A stretch of 17,898 bases of DNA from Bacteroidota bacterium (GTDB taxonomy: Bacteria; Bacteroidota; Bacteroidia; UKL13-3). A model generated the notes under the pieces. That model was not told where the DNA came from and made no database searches. It saw nothing but the letters and a program-made list of their open reading frames with translations. Positions 1-7,062 of the stretch are shown here, piece after piece. The translations under genes and the position numbers were made by a program. Location: positions 1-17,898 of the forward strand of contig CANHRW010000018.1 of assembly GCA_947462865.1 (NCBI GenBank). The letters are read 5' to 3'. Each line of letters starts with the position of its first letter. Position 1 is the first letter of the stretch.

Positions 1-120
1 ATATTCAAGTAGGCCTTTTTTATTTAACCATGCAATGGCAGTAGTTCCAGCATTTTTACTGCCAAAATCAATGCCCATGATCAAGTGTTTGGCTGTTTTA
101 TTTTCTTCTCGTTTCGACAT
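1..120 (-). CDS. Partial protein with RNase H/actin-like N-terminus (possibly DUF429-type); 3' part outside window
   Basis: Only the first 40 codons are visible; the gene continues past the left edge. From the ATG at 118-120 the product starts MSKREENKTAKHL and then gives IMGIDFGSKNAGTTAIAW. The pattern hydrophobic-GIDFGSK-AGT is the first beta strand and loop of an RNase H/actin-like fold, with an acidic residue (D18) where such nucleases bind metal. It recalls DUF429-type predicted nucleases, but too little is present to name the family. The 5' end overlaps the DUF2256 gene by 40 bases in another frame. A second in-frame ATG at 76-78 lies just past the DUF2256 stop codon and would remove the overlap, so the true start is uncertain. 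Transcription is probably shared with xerD and the DUF2256 gene. Confidence 0.6.
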   Translation of the reverse strand, partial: MSKREENKTAKHLIMGIDFGSKNAGTTAIAWLNKKGLLEY

Positions 121-239
121 TTATCACTGCAATAAATTACCTGTTCCCAATTTCGTTCCCATTTTTTTCTCCAAGTAAAACTGCGCTTGCATTGCAAACA
201 AATTTTAAAAGGAAGATTGGTTTTTTTAACACCTTTCAT
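81..239 (-). CDS. DUF2256 family small zinc-ribbon-like protein (52 aa)
   Basis: A 52-codon gene from ATG (237-239) to TGA (81-83). The product has a CLQC pair (C14, C17), a central FTWRKKWERNWEQV block (residues 21-34) and a YCSDKC pair (C37, C41). This spacing and the W-R-K-K-W block are the hallmarks of DUF2256, a very small family with four cysteines that probably bind one zinc ion. Its biochemical role is unknown; in other bacteria it is often found beside cryptochrome/photolyase genes, which are not visible here. It begins 9 bases after the xerD stop codon and its end overlaps the next gene, so it looks like the middle member of a three-gene transcript. The basic C-terminus would suit nucleic-acid binding, but that is a guess. 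Confidence 0.85.
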   Translation of the reverse strand: MKGVKKTNLPFKICLQCKRSFTWRKKWERNWEQVIYCSDKCRNEKKIKQPNT

Positions 240-248
240 ACAACACAA

Positions 249-1172
249 TTAGGGGTTCAAAGGTTTTATTTTTTTCTGAGCTCTTGGGTGAAATTGCAAA
301 ATAGTATCGTGTAAATAGGCACGGTCTATATGGGTGTAAATTTCAGTAGTAGTAATGCTTTCATGTCCCAGCATTTGTTGAACAGCTCTTAAATCGGCAC
401 CAGCTTCAACCAAGCTACTGGCAAAGGAATGTCTGAGTGTATGTGGGCTGATTGTTTTATGAATGCCCGCTTTTTTTGCCAAATCTTTTAAGATATAAAA
501 AATCATTACCCTGCTGAGTTTTGATCCTCTTCTGTTTAAAAATAAAAAGTCTTGGTTGCCATTTTTTACTTTCATTTTTAAACGGTGGTCTGTTAAATAA
601 AATTGAATGAATTTTAAAGCAGTTTGCCCTATTGGAACCAATCTTTCTTTGTTACCTTTGCCCGTAACTTTAATGTATTCTTCTTCGAAATAAATATTTG
701 AAATAAGCAAGCCACAGGTTTCAGAAACACGAAGTCCGCAGCTAAACATGGTTTCTAACAGGGCTCTGTTTCGCAAACCTTCGCCACTCAACGTATCTAT
801 TTGCGCAGCCATTGCATCAATTTCATGGGTTTCTAAAACATCTGGAAGCTTTCTGGTTATTCTTGGGCTCTCCAATAGATCTGCAGGGTTTTTCTTAACC
901 ACATCTTCCAAAAGTAAATAATGAAAAAATGATTTAATGCCCGATAAAATTCTTGCTTGAGAAGTATTACTCAAAGGAATTTCATTCAAGTATTTTAAGA
1001 AATGCCGGAGTTGTTGGATACTTGTATTTTCAGGGCTTGTTCCATCATAATTTAGATTCATAAATTGATGCAACATTTTTACATCATGAAGGTAAGCCTC
1101 AATGCTGTTTTTTAGCAAAGATTTTTCAAGTTGTAAATACATTTGATATCCCTTGATAAAGCTATTCCACAT
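249..1172 (-). CDS. xerD: Site-specific tyrosine recombinase XerD
   Basis: 307 residues, close to the usual ~300 for Xer recombinases. XerD acts with a partner recombinase at the chromosomal dif site to resolve chromosome dimers before division. The N-terminal SAM-like DNA-binding domain (about 1-95) carries the typical SLLKNSIEAYLHDVKML stretch. The C-terminal catalytic domain (about 110-290) has the full set of active-site residues: R148 in GLRVSE, K172 in GKGNKER, H244 and R247 in HTLRHSF, H270 in MLGH and the nucleophile Y279 in EIYTHI. The start MWNSFIKGY matches the common start of Bacteroidota XerD proteins. No phage or transposon genes flank it, which argues for a housekeeping Xer rather than an element integrase. 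XerC versus XerD is chosen by overall resemblance; XerD is preferred. Confidence 0.9.
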   Translation of the reverse strand: MWNSFIKGYQMYLQLEKSLLKNSIEAYLHDVKMLHQFMNLNYDGTSPENTSIQQLRHFLKYLNEIPLSNTSQARILSGIKSFFHYLLLEDVVKKNPADLLESPRITRKLPDVLETHEIDAMAAQIDTLSGEGLRNRALLETMFSCGLRVSETCGLLISNIYFEEEYIKVTGKGNKERLVPIGQTALKFIQFYLTDHRLKMKVKNGNQDFLFLNRRGSKLSRVMIFYILKDLAKKAGIHKTISPHTLRHSFASSLVEAGADLRAVQQMLGHESITTTEIYTHIDRAYLHDTILQFHPRAQKKIKPLNP

Positions 1173-1188
1173 GGTTTAGAATTTCATG

Positions 1189-1222
1189 TAAAGGTACAAA
1201 AAAGGCCTTACCTAAAATGCAA
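1189..1222 (-). promoter_or_regulatory. Possible Bacteroidota-type promoter for xerD
   Basis: Read on the minus strand, a TTG (1220-1222) is followed after 23 bases by TACCTTTA (1189-1196), one mismatch from the Bacteroidota -7 consensus TAnnTTTG. Transcription would begin about 10 bases before the xerD ATG at 1172, giving a very short leader. The -33 element is only three bases and the spacing is at the upper end of the usual range, so this is a weak call. Confidence 0.35.
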
Positions 1223-1227
1223 TTTAC

Positions 1228-1243
1228 TGTATTGCTCAATACA
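1228..1243. repeat. Short perfect inverted repeat in the nadC-xerD gap
   Basis: TGTATTG-CT-CAATACA is a perfect 7-base inverted repeat with a two-base centre, in the 159-base gap between the nadC stop and the xerD start. It lies just upstream of the possible xerD -33 element, where an operator could sit. It could also be the foot of nadC transcripts, but no run of U follows it on the minus strand, so it is a poor intrinsic terminator. The rest of the gap shows nothing recognisable. Confidence 0.3.
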
Positions 1244-1331
1244 ATAAGGAATCAATACCCAATAAGGGTTTAAATTTGAATCAATTTATTGTAGAAATAT
1301 TTTTAAAATTTATTGAAGAACTCAAAGCGCA

Positions 1332-2189
1332 TTATTTGTTGTATGCACGCATGCTCAAGTCTATGCTTTTAGAACTGTGCGTCAATGCCCCAACAGAAAT
1401 ATAATCTACACCTGTTTCGGCGTAATCTTTTATTGTTGCAAGCGTTATGCCTCCTGAAGCTTCTGTTTCGTATGCTGATCCAATCAATTCAAGGGCCTCA
1501 GTAATTTGTACAGGTGTAAAATTGTCTAACATAATGCGGTGTACACCACCTTTAGCCAATACCTGTTTTACTTCATCAATGTTTCGTGTTTCTATTTCTA
1601 TTTTTAGGTCTAAATGATTTGATTGAAGGTAGTTTTTGGTTTTATCAATAGCTTGTGCAATACCACCTGCAAAATCAACATGGTTGTCTTTGAGCATCAC
1701 CATATCATACAAGCCCATTCTGTGGTTTTTACAGCCGCCAATTTCAACCGCCCATTTTTCCAATAGGCGCATACCAGGTGTCGTTTTTCTAGTGTCTAAA
1801 ATGGTTGTTTTGTATCCATCCAATAAGCGCATAATTTGTTGACTTTGACTGGCAATTCCACTGAGTCTTTGCATAAAATTCAAAACCAATCTTTCAGCAG
1901 TTAAAATACTAATATCAGAACCTGTAATGTCAAAAATATGGTCTCCTTTTTGAATCAAATCTCCATCATTTTTTGAAGGTTTGTAAATCAAATTTGGGTC
2001 AATTCTGTGAAACAATTTTCGCGCAAGTTCAATGCCTGCAATTACTCCAGCTTCTTTGGCTATACAATAGGCGGCTCCTGTTTGTTCTTGAGGTATACAC
2101 GCAATAGAACTGTGGTCTCCAGTTCCTATATCTTCTCGAATAGCAATTTCTATAAGTTCATTGATATCAGGATGATTTATGCAATACAT
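1332..2189 (-). CDS. nadC: Nicotinate-nucleotide diphosphorylase (carboxylating), quinolinate phosphoribosyltransferase
   Basis: 285 residues, the normal family length. The enzyme joins quinolinate and PRPP to give nicotinate mononucleotide, CO2 and pyrophosphate in cytosolic de novo NAD synthesis. The N-terminal open-faced domain spans about 1-110. The C-terminal barrel carries DTRKTTPG (132-139), the basic quinolinate/PRPP pocket residues H156-R157 and K167 (MLKDNH), the acidic strand ends EIE (198-200) and LDN (221-223), and the phosphate loops ASGGI (244-248) and SVGALTHS (265-272). All expected active-site elements are present. The ATG at 2187-2189 lies inside the end of hutH, a 13-base overlap, so translation is probably coupled. 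nadA and nadB are not in the window. Confidence 0.95.
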   Translation of the reverse strand: MYCINHPDINELIEIAIREDIGTGDHSSIACIPQEQTGAAYCIAKEAGVIAGIELARKLFHRIDPNLIYKPSKNDGDLIQKGDHIFDITGSDISILTAERLVLNFMQRLSGIASQSQQIMRLLDGYKTTILDTRKTTPGMRLLEKWAVEIGGCKNHRMGLYDMVMLKDNHVDFAGGIAQAIDKTKNYLQSNHLDLKIEIETRNIDEVKQVLAKGGVHRIMLDNFTPVQITEALELIGSAYETEASGGITLATIKDYAETGVDYISVGALTHSSKSIDLSMRAYNK

Positions 2190-3694
2190 GGTGTTTCATT
2201 TAATTGTTGAACAAACAAAATACTTTGTTGAATGTCTTCGTGTAAGTAACGGTCGTTTTGTAACATACTCACTTTTGTTCTGTAATTGGCATGTAAATTT
2301 TCTATAGCATCTGTACTTTTTAATGGCCTTCTAAATTCTAATGCTTGGGCGGCATTCATTAATTCAATAGCAACAATGCGTTCTAAATTTTTATATACTT
2401 TTAGGCACTTAGTAGCTGCATTTGCTCCCATAGAAACATGGTCTTCTTGGCCGTTGCTACTCACAATGCTGTCTACACTTGCAGGGCTGCATAACTGTTT
2501 GTTTTGACTCACAATTGATGCTGCAGTATATTGAGGGATCATAAAACCAGAATTCAGTCCTGGGTTTGCACATAAAAATGGAGGAAGGCCTCTAGTTCCA
2601 CTAATGAGCTGGTAAGTTCTTCTTTCAGATATGCTACCAAGTTCAGCCAATGCAATGGCTAAAAAATCTAAAGCCAATGCCAGCGGTTGTCCATGAAAGT
2701 TTCCGCCAGAAATAATCAAATCTTCATCAGGGAAAATATTGGGATTATCTGTTACAGATTGTATTTCTGTTTCAATTACTTTTTTTACATATTCAATGGT
2801 ATCAAATGAAGCTCCATGTACTTGAGGAATGCATCTGAAAGCATATGGGTCTTGCACATGTGCTTTGTTTTGTGTAATTAATTCGCTACCAGAAAGCAAT
2901 TCCCTCATTTGCTTAGAAACGGCTATCTGTCCTTGATGAGGTCTAACCGCATGTAATGAAGCATGAAAAGGCTCTATTCTGCCATCAAATGCTTCTAAAG
3001 ACATTGCGGCAATGCAATTGATATTTGGAAACAACTGAACGGCTTGCATTAAAATAAAAGTACCATATGCACTCATAAATTGAGTACCATTTATTAAAGC
3101 CAAACCTTCTTTCGATTTCAATTGTATGGCTTTTAAATGAAAGCGATTTAATGCATCAGAAGCTGCAATTTTTTCAAATTTATTTTCTTCATTTTTACAA
3201 TAAACCAATCCATTCCCAAATAGTGGAATACACAAATGAGCCAAAGGAGCTAAATCGCCTGATGCCCCTAAAGAACCTTGTTCAAAAACTACGGGTAAAA
3301 TATTGTGATTGAAAAATGAGAGCAATAATTCTACTGTTTCTAATTGTACACCACTGTTTCCAAAAGCAAGCGATTGCGCTTTTAAAAGCAGCATAATTTT
3401 TACAATCTCATGCGGCACTTCATCACCTGTACCACAAGCATGAGACAGCAATAAATTTTCTTGTAATAAATTCAATTCATTGGCCGAAATTTTGGTATTG
3501 CATAGTGAGCCAAAACCAGTATTGATTCCATAGAATGCTTGTTCTGTATTCCCAGTTTTATTGTCTAAAAATGTTCTACAAGCAACTATTCTATTTTTTG
3601 CTTCAGTAGACAGAACTACAGTTTTGTTTTCAGCTAAAATATTTCTAATGATATCAATGCTCAAAGCATTGTTGAGTTCAAATATTGTATTCAT
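2177..3694 (-). CDS. hutH: Histidine ammonia-lyase (MIO-dependent aromatic amino acid lyase family)
   Basis: 505 residues, typical for bacterial HAL (~510). The family removes ammonia from histidine to give urocanate. The cofactor MIO forms from Ala-Ser-Gly, seen here as A144-S145-G146 in SLGASGDLAPLAHL. The catalytic tyrosine loop YGINTGFGS is at 55-63; SH at 84-85 and the GDLAPLAHL stretch are HAL-like rather than PAL-like. QDPYAFRCIPQVHGA and the NGQEDHVSMG segment are also classic HAL positions. Some Bacteroidota members of this family are tyrosine ammonia-lyases that also have an SH pair, so substrate choice is probable, not certain. The ATG at 3692-3694 touches the hisS stop codon (TAAATG) and the 3' end overlaps nadC. 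No hutU, hutI or hutG is in the window. Confidence 0.88.
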   Translation of the reverse strand: MNTIFELNNALSIDIIRNILAENKTVVLSTEAKNRIVACRTFLDNKTGNTEQAFYGINTGFGSLCNTKISANELNLLQENLLLSHACGTGDEVPHEIVKIMLLLKAQSLAFGNSGVQLETVELLLSFFNHNILPVVFEQGSLGASGDLAPLAHLCIPLFGNGLVYCKNEENKFEKIAASDALNRFHLKAIQLKSKEGLALINGTQFMSAYGTFILMQAVQLFPNINCIAAMSLEAFDGRIEPFHASLHAVRPHQGQIAVSKQMRELLSGSELITQNKAHVQDPYAFRCIPQVHGASFDTIEYVKKVIETEIQSVTDNPNIFPDEDLIISGGNFHGQPLALALDFLAIALAELGSISERRTYQLISGTRGLPPFLCANPGLNSGFMIPQYTAASIVSQNKQLCSPASVDSIVSSNGQEDHVSMGANAATKCLKVYKNLERIVAIELMNAAQALEFRRPLKSTDAIENLHANYRTKVSMLQNDRYLHEDIQQSILFVQQLNETPCIA

Positions 3695-5077
3695 TTAGTG
3701 GCCTAATTTTTTAATTAAATCTGAAATGCTCATTTCTGTTTGATTGCCAGAAATCAGTTCTTTAACCATTATTTTATCCTCTGTTATTTCGTTTTCACCA
3801 ATCATTCCTACAAATGGAATGTTTAGCGCATTGGCGTAATCCAATTGCTTGCCTATTTTTTTGGTGATATCAGGATAAACTTCTGCGGCAATGCCATTTG
3901 CTCTCAATAGTAAAGTATAATCCAAGCCTTTCAATTGCCCCTCTTTTTCAAAATGACAGAATAAAATTTTACTGCTTTTTGCATTCAAATTTTGAGGATA
4001 TAAATTCAGTTCATTCAATACATCACAAATGCGGTCAAGCCCAAAAGATATACCTACACCCGAAACGCCATTCAAGCCAAAAATATTGGTTAAATTGTCG
4101 TAACGACCACCACCACCTATACTCATTTTTAATGTGCCCGCATTGGCTTGAACTTCAACAATGGTTCCAGTATAATAACCCAAGCCTCTTGCCAATGAGA
4201 AATCAATTTCAATGGCAGTATGTGTTCTGTTTTTTAAGTAAACAAGTAACGCTTCAATCTCTTCTTTTCCTTTCACAAAAGAGGCATTGTTGTTACAAAT
4301 GTGTTCGAGTTCATTTATTGAATCAATGCGCTTTGGCAAATGTAAATAAGCTTTTATTTTTTCAATGGCTTGATCGTTGATGCCTTCATTTTTGAGTTCA
4401 TCAATTACTTTATCAAGTCCAATTTTATCTAATTTATCTATGCCAATAGCTATTGTATTTAACAGCTCAATTGAACCACAAGCTTCAGCCAATGCACTTA
4501 AAATTTTTCTATTATTGATTTTAATGGTTACAGGAACATTCAATTGCTGAAAAACTTGGTCGTAGATCAATAACAATTCAAATTCATTCAACAAACTATC
4601 ACTGCCAATAATATCGGCATCACATTGCCAAAATTCTCTGTATCTTCCTTTTTGAGGCCTATCTGCTCTCCATACAGGTTGCATCTGGTATCGCTTAAAT
4701 GGAAATTGAATGTTGTTTCTATTCATCACCACATACCTGGCAAAGGGTATCGTTAAATCATAACGCAATCCTTTTTCAGCTATTAGTGGAAGGATTTGTT
4801 TTGAAGTTAAATTGCCTAAAGAATTTGTTGCATCATTGCCTTCAGTTATTTTCTTCATAAAATCACCTGAATTGATAATTTTATAAAGCAATTGATCACC
4901 CTCTGAACCATATTTACCTGTTAAGGTAGAAAGGTTTTCCATACTAGGTGTTTCAATAGGCATAAAGCCAGCTTGTTTGAATACATTTTCAATGCAATTC
5001 AAAACATACTTTCTCTGTAAAACTTCAGTAGGGCCGAAGTCTCTTGTGCCTTGAGGAATACTCGGTTTTTGTAACAT
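3695..5077 (-). CDS. hisS: Histidyl-tRNA synthetase
   Basis: 460 residues from the chosen start; a class II synthetase that charges tRNA-His. The frame extends nine bases further to a TTG at 5086, but the ATG at 5075-5077 gives the family-typical start MLQKPSIPQGTRDFGP, so it is preferred. The catalytic core shows YDLT (106-109), motif 2 with FKRYQMQPVWRADRP (127-141; R137 contacts ATP), the HisRS signature LARGLGYYTG (295-304) and motif 3 GVGISFGLDRI (340-350). An anticodon-binding alpha/beta domain fills roughly 370-457. The gene lies 54 bases after ettA and directly abuts hutH, so it likely heads a hisS-hutH-nadC transcript. Confidence 0.95.
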   Translation of the reverse strand: MLQKPSIPQGTRDFGPTEVLQRKYVLNCIENVFKQAGFMPIETPSMENLSTLTGKYGSEGDQLLYKIINSGDFMKKITEGNDATNSLGNLTSKQILPLIAEKGLRYDLTIPFARYVVMNRNNIQFPFKRYQMQPVWRADRPQKGRYREFWQCDADIIGSDSLLNEFELLLIYDQVFQQLNVPVTIKINNRKILSALAEACGSIELLNTIAIGIDKLDKIGLDKVIDELKNEGINDQAIEKIKAYLHLPKRIDSINELEHICNNNASFVKGKEEIEALLVYLKNRTHTAIEIDFSLARGLGYYTGTIVEVQANAGTLKMSIGGGGRYDNLTNIFGLNGVSGVGISFGLDRICDVLNELNLYPQNLNAKSSKILFCHFEKEGQLKGLDYTLLLRANGIAAEVYPDITKKIGKQLDYANALNIPFVGMIGENEITEDKIMVKELISGNQTEMSISDLIKKLGH

Positions 5078-5131
5078 ACAAATCAATTTTAAACAGTCAA
5101 CTCAAATCAAAGGTTAGGAGTTTAGATTTTT

Positions 5132-6805
5132 TTAAATTCCTTTGAAACGCAAACGATGAGGAGTGGTGTCTACACCTCTTTGTTTTTTGTTTTCTTCGTA
5201 GTCTGAATAGTTTCCTTCAAACCATACTACTTGAGAATTTCCTTCAAAGGCCAAAATATGTGTTGCAATGCGGTCAATAAACCATCTGTCGTGACTAATC
5301 ACTACTACACAACCTGCAAAGTTTTCAATGGCTTCTTCAAGCGCACGTAATGTATTTACATCAATGTCATTGGTAGGTTCATCGAGTAACAATACATTGC
5401 CACCTTCTTTCAAGGTCATTGCCAAGTGTACACGGTTTCTTTCTCCACCCGACAGCATACCCACTTTTTTACTCTGATCGGTACCATTGAAATTGAATTT
5501 TGAAATATAAGCCCTTGCATTTACTTGTTTGTCTGCTACCATCATGGTTTCTGTGCCACCACTGATAACCTCAAAAACCGATTTTTCAGGTAATAAATCT
5601 TCATGGCTTTGGTCTACATAAGCGGTTTTAACTGTCTCACCAATTTTAAATTCACCACTATTGGGTTGTTCCATTCCCATCATCATTCTAAACAAAGTGG
5701 TTTTACCCGCTCCATTTGGACCAATAATACCAACTATACCACCTTTAGGCAAAGCAAAACTTAAATTTTCATACAATAATTTATTGCCAAAACCTTTGCT
5801 CACATTCTTTGCTTCTATTACCACATCACCCAATCTTGGGCCTGCAGGAATGAACAATTCCAGTTGTTGTTCTTTTTCTTTTTGTTCTTCGTTGAGCATT
5901 TTATCGTAGGCACTCAATCTAGCTTTTTGTTTGGCATGACGCCCTTTAGCGCCCATTTTTACCCATTCCAATTCTCTTGCTAAAGCTTTACTTCTTTTGC
6001 TTTCTTGTTTTTCTTCAGCTTGTAATCTGTTTCCTTTTTGTTCTAACCAAGAACTGTAATTTCCTTTCCATGGAATGCCTTCGCCTCTGTCTAATTCTAA
6101 AATCCAACCAGCAACATTGTCTAAGAAATAACGGTCGTGGGTAACAGCGATCACAGTACCTGGGAAATTTTTCAAGAATTGTTCTAACCAGTCAACACTT
6201 TCAGCATCCAAATGGTTGGTAGGTTCATCCAACAATAAAATATCAGGGTTACTCAACAAGAGCCTACAAAGTGCAACCCTTCTTCTTTCACCACCCGACA
6301 ATACATTCACTGGGGTATCTGCTTCCGGACATCTTAAACTGTCCATGGCTTTTTCTAATTTGGTATCTAGTTCCCAAGCATCGTTTTGTTCCAATTGTTC
6401 CATTACAACTGCTTGTCTATCCAGTATTTTCATCATTTCATCACCATCCAAATTTGGGTCTGCCAATTTGTTGTTGATGTTTTCAAATTCATCCAATAAA
6501 TCGGTAATGTGTTTTACACCTTCTTTTACCGATTCAATAACTGTTTTACTTTCATCTAATTGAGGTTCTTGTTCGAGGTAGCCAATTTTGTAGTTTTTGC
6601 TATCAAACACTACTTCTCCTTGGTAATTGGTGTCAACTCCAGCTATTATGCGCAATAAGCTCGATTTTCCAGAGCCATTTAAACCCAATACACCAATTTT
6701 TGCCCCATAAAAGAAAGACAAATAAATATTCTTTAATACTTGTTTTGAAGGCGGGTAAGTTTTGCTCACTCCAGCCATTGAAAAGATAATTTTGTGATCT
6801 GTCAT
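5132..6805 (-). CDS. ettA: Energy-dependent translational throttle protein EttA (ABC-F ATPase)
   Basis: 557 residues with two ABC ATPase domains and no membrane segments, the ABC-F plan. EttA binds the ribosomal E site and gates the first elongation step according to energy state. The open frame reaches a TTG at 6811, but the ATG at 6803-6805 yields MTDHKIIFSMAGVSKTYPP, the usual EttA start. Domain 1 has Walker A GLNGSGKS (41-48), the arm insertion (about 90-140), signature LSGGERRRVAL from 169 and Walker B DEPTNHLD with catalytic E194. The basic interdomain linker (about 255-315) contains the RHAKQKARLSAY stretch. Domain 2 has Walker A GPNGAGKT (362-369), signature LSGGERNRV from 451 and catalytic E476. 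Both ATP sites look intact. The C-terminus RLRFKGI is also typical of EttA. Confidence 0.95.
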   Translation of the reverse strand: MTDHKIIFSMAGVSKTYPPSKQVLKNIYLSFFYGAKIGVLGLNGSGKSSLLRIIAGVDTNYQGEVVFDSKNYKIGYLEQEPQLDESKTVIESVKEGVKHITDLLDEFENINNKLADPNLDGDEMMKILDRQAVVMEQLEQNDAWELDTKLEKAMDSLRCPEADTPVNVLSGGERRRVALCRLLLSNPDILLLDEPTNHLDAESVDWLEQFLKNFPGTVIAVTHDRYFLDNVAGWILELDRGEGIPWKGNYSSWLEQKGNRLQAEEKQESKRSKALARELEWVKMGAKGRHAKQKARLSAYDKMLNEEQKEKEQQLELFIPAGPRLGDVVIEAKNVSKGFGNKLLYENLSFALPKGGIVGIIGPNGAGKTTLFRMMMGMEQPNSGEFKIGETVKTAYVDQSHEDLLPEKSVFEVISGGTETMMVADKQVNARAYISKFNFNGTDQSKKVGMLSGGERNRVHLAMTLKEGGNVLLLDEPTNDIDVNTLRALEEAIENFAGCVVVISHDRWFIDRIATHILAFEGNSQVVWFEGNYSDYEENKKQRGVDTTPHRLRFKGI

Positions 6806-7062
6806 AGGCAACGAATTTACTACATAAGTTGAGAACTTAAATTTTAAAGCTCAAATCCACAAAAAATACCAAATATTAAATTTAATTTTAATTTAATAAT
6901 GACATGGTGTACAAGTATATAAGGCGAATGCGACATTTTTTTTACCTATTTCAATTAAAATTTTGAGAATAGGAGCATTGTAAGGCTATTTCAATTGTAT
7001 TTAATGCCATTATACCATAAATTGTAGGTTCAAGTTGGGTTGTGAAATTCAGGTTGACAATA
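6806..7062. other. AT-rich divergent intergenic region between ettA and the giant surface-protein gene
   Basis: About 257 bases separate two genes that point away from each other, so both promoters should lie here. No exact TAnnTTTG box was found on either strand; AAATTTTG at 6958-6965 (plus strand) is one mismatch away but has no clear partner. An AT-only hairpin lies at 6874-6898. No small gene with recognisable coding features was seen. Confidence 0.6.
6874..6898. repeat. AT-only inverted repeat (9-bp stem, 7-base loop)
   Basis: Arms TATTAAATT (6874-6882) and AATTTAATA (6890-6898) pair perfectly around a 7-base loop. It lies in the divergent spacer about 70 bases upstream of ettA and 165 bases upstream of the giant gene. 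In DNA this AT-rich such pairing can arise by chance; as RNA it would be weak. It could be a protein-binding palindrome. Confidence 0.25.

Noticed and set aside
249..1172. Tyrosine recombinase as the integrase of a mobile element that brought in the giant gene
   Set aside because: The protein has the XerD form with all core residues, lies among housekeeping genes, and no att repeats, tRNA gene or phage/ICE genes were seen.
3898..4380. 160-codon open frame on the plus strand opposite hisS
   Set aside because: The minus strand encodes a fully recognisable histidyl-tRNA synthetase here; the plus-strand translation is rich in His, Gln, Cys and Trp with no domain and is a shadow.
5108..5115. AACCTTTG on the minus strand upstream of hisS as a promoter -7 box
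   Set aside because: One mismatch from TAnnTTTG, but no TTTG or TTG at a fitting distance upstream; read-through from ettA is equally possible.
7042..7062. GTG at 7042 as start of the giant gene
   Set aside because: It would add seven residues before an ATG and lengthen the signal peptide's basic part; the ATG at 7063 has an AGG about nine bases upstream and fits better, though 7075 is also possible.
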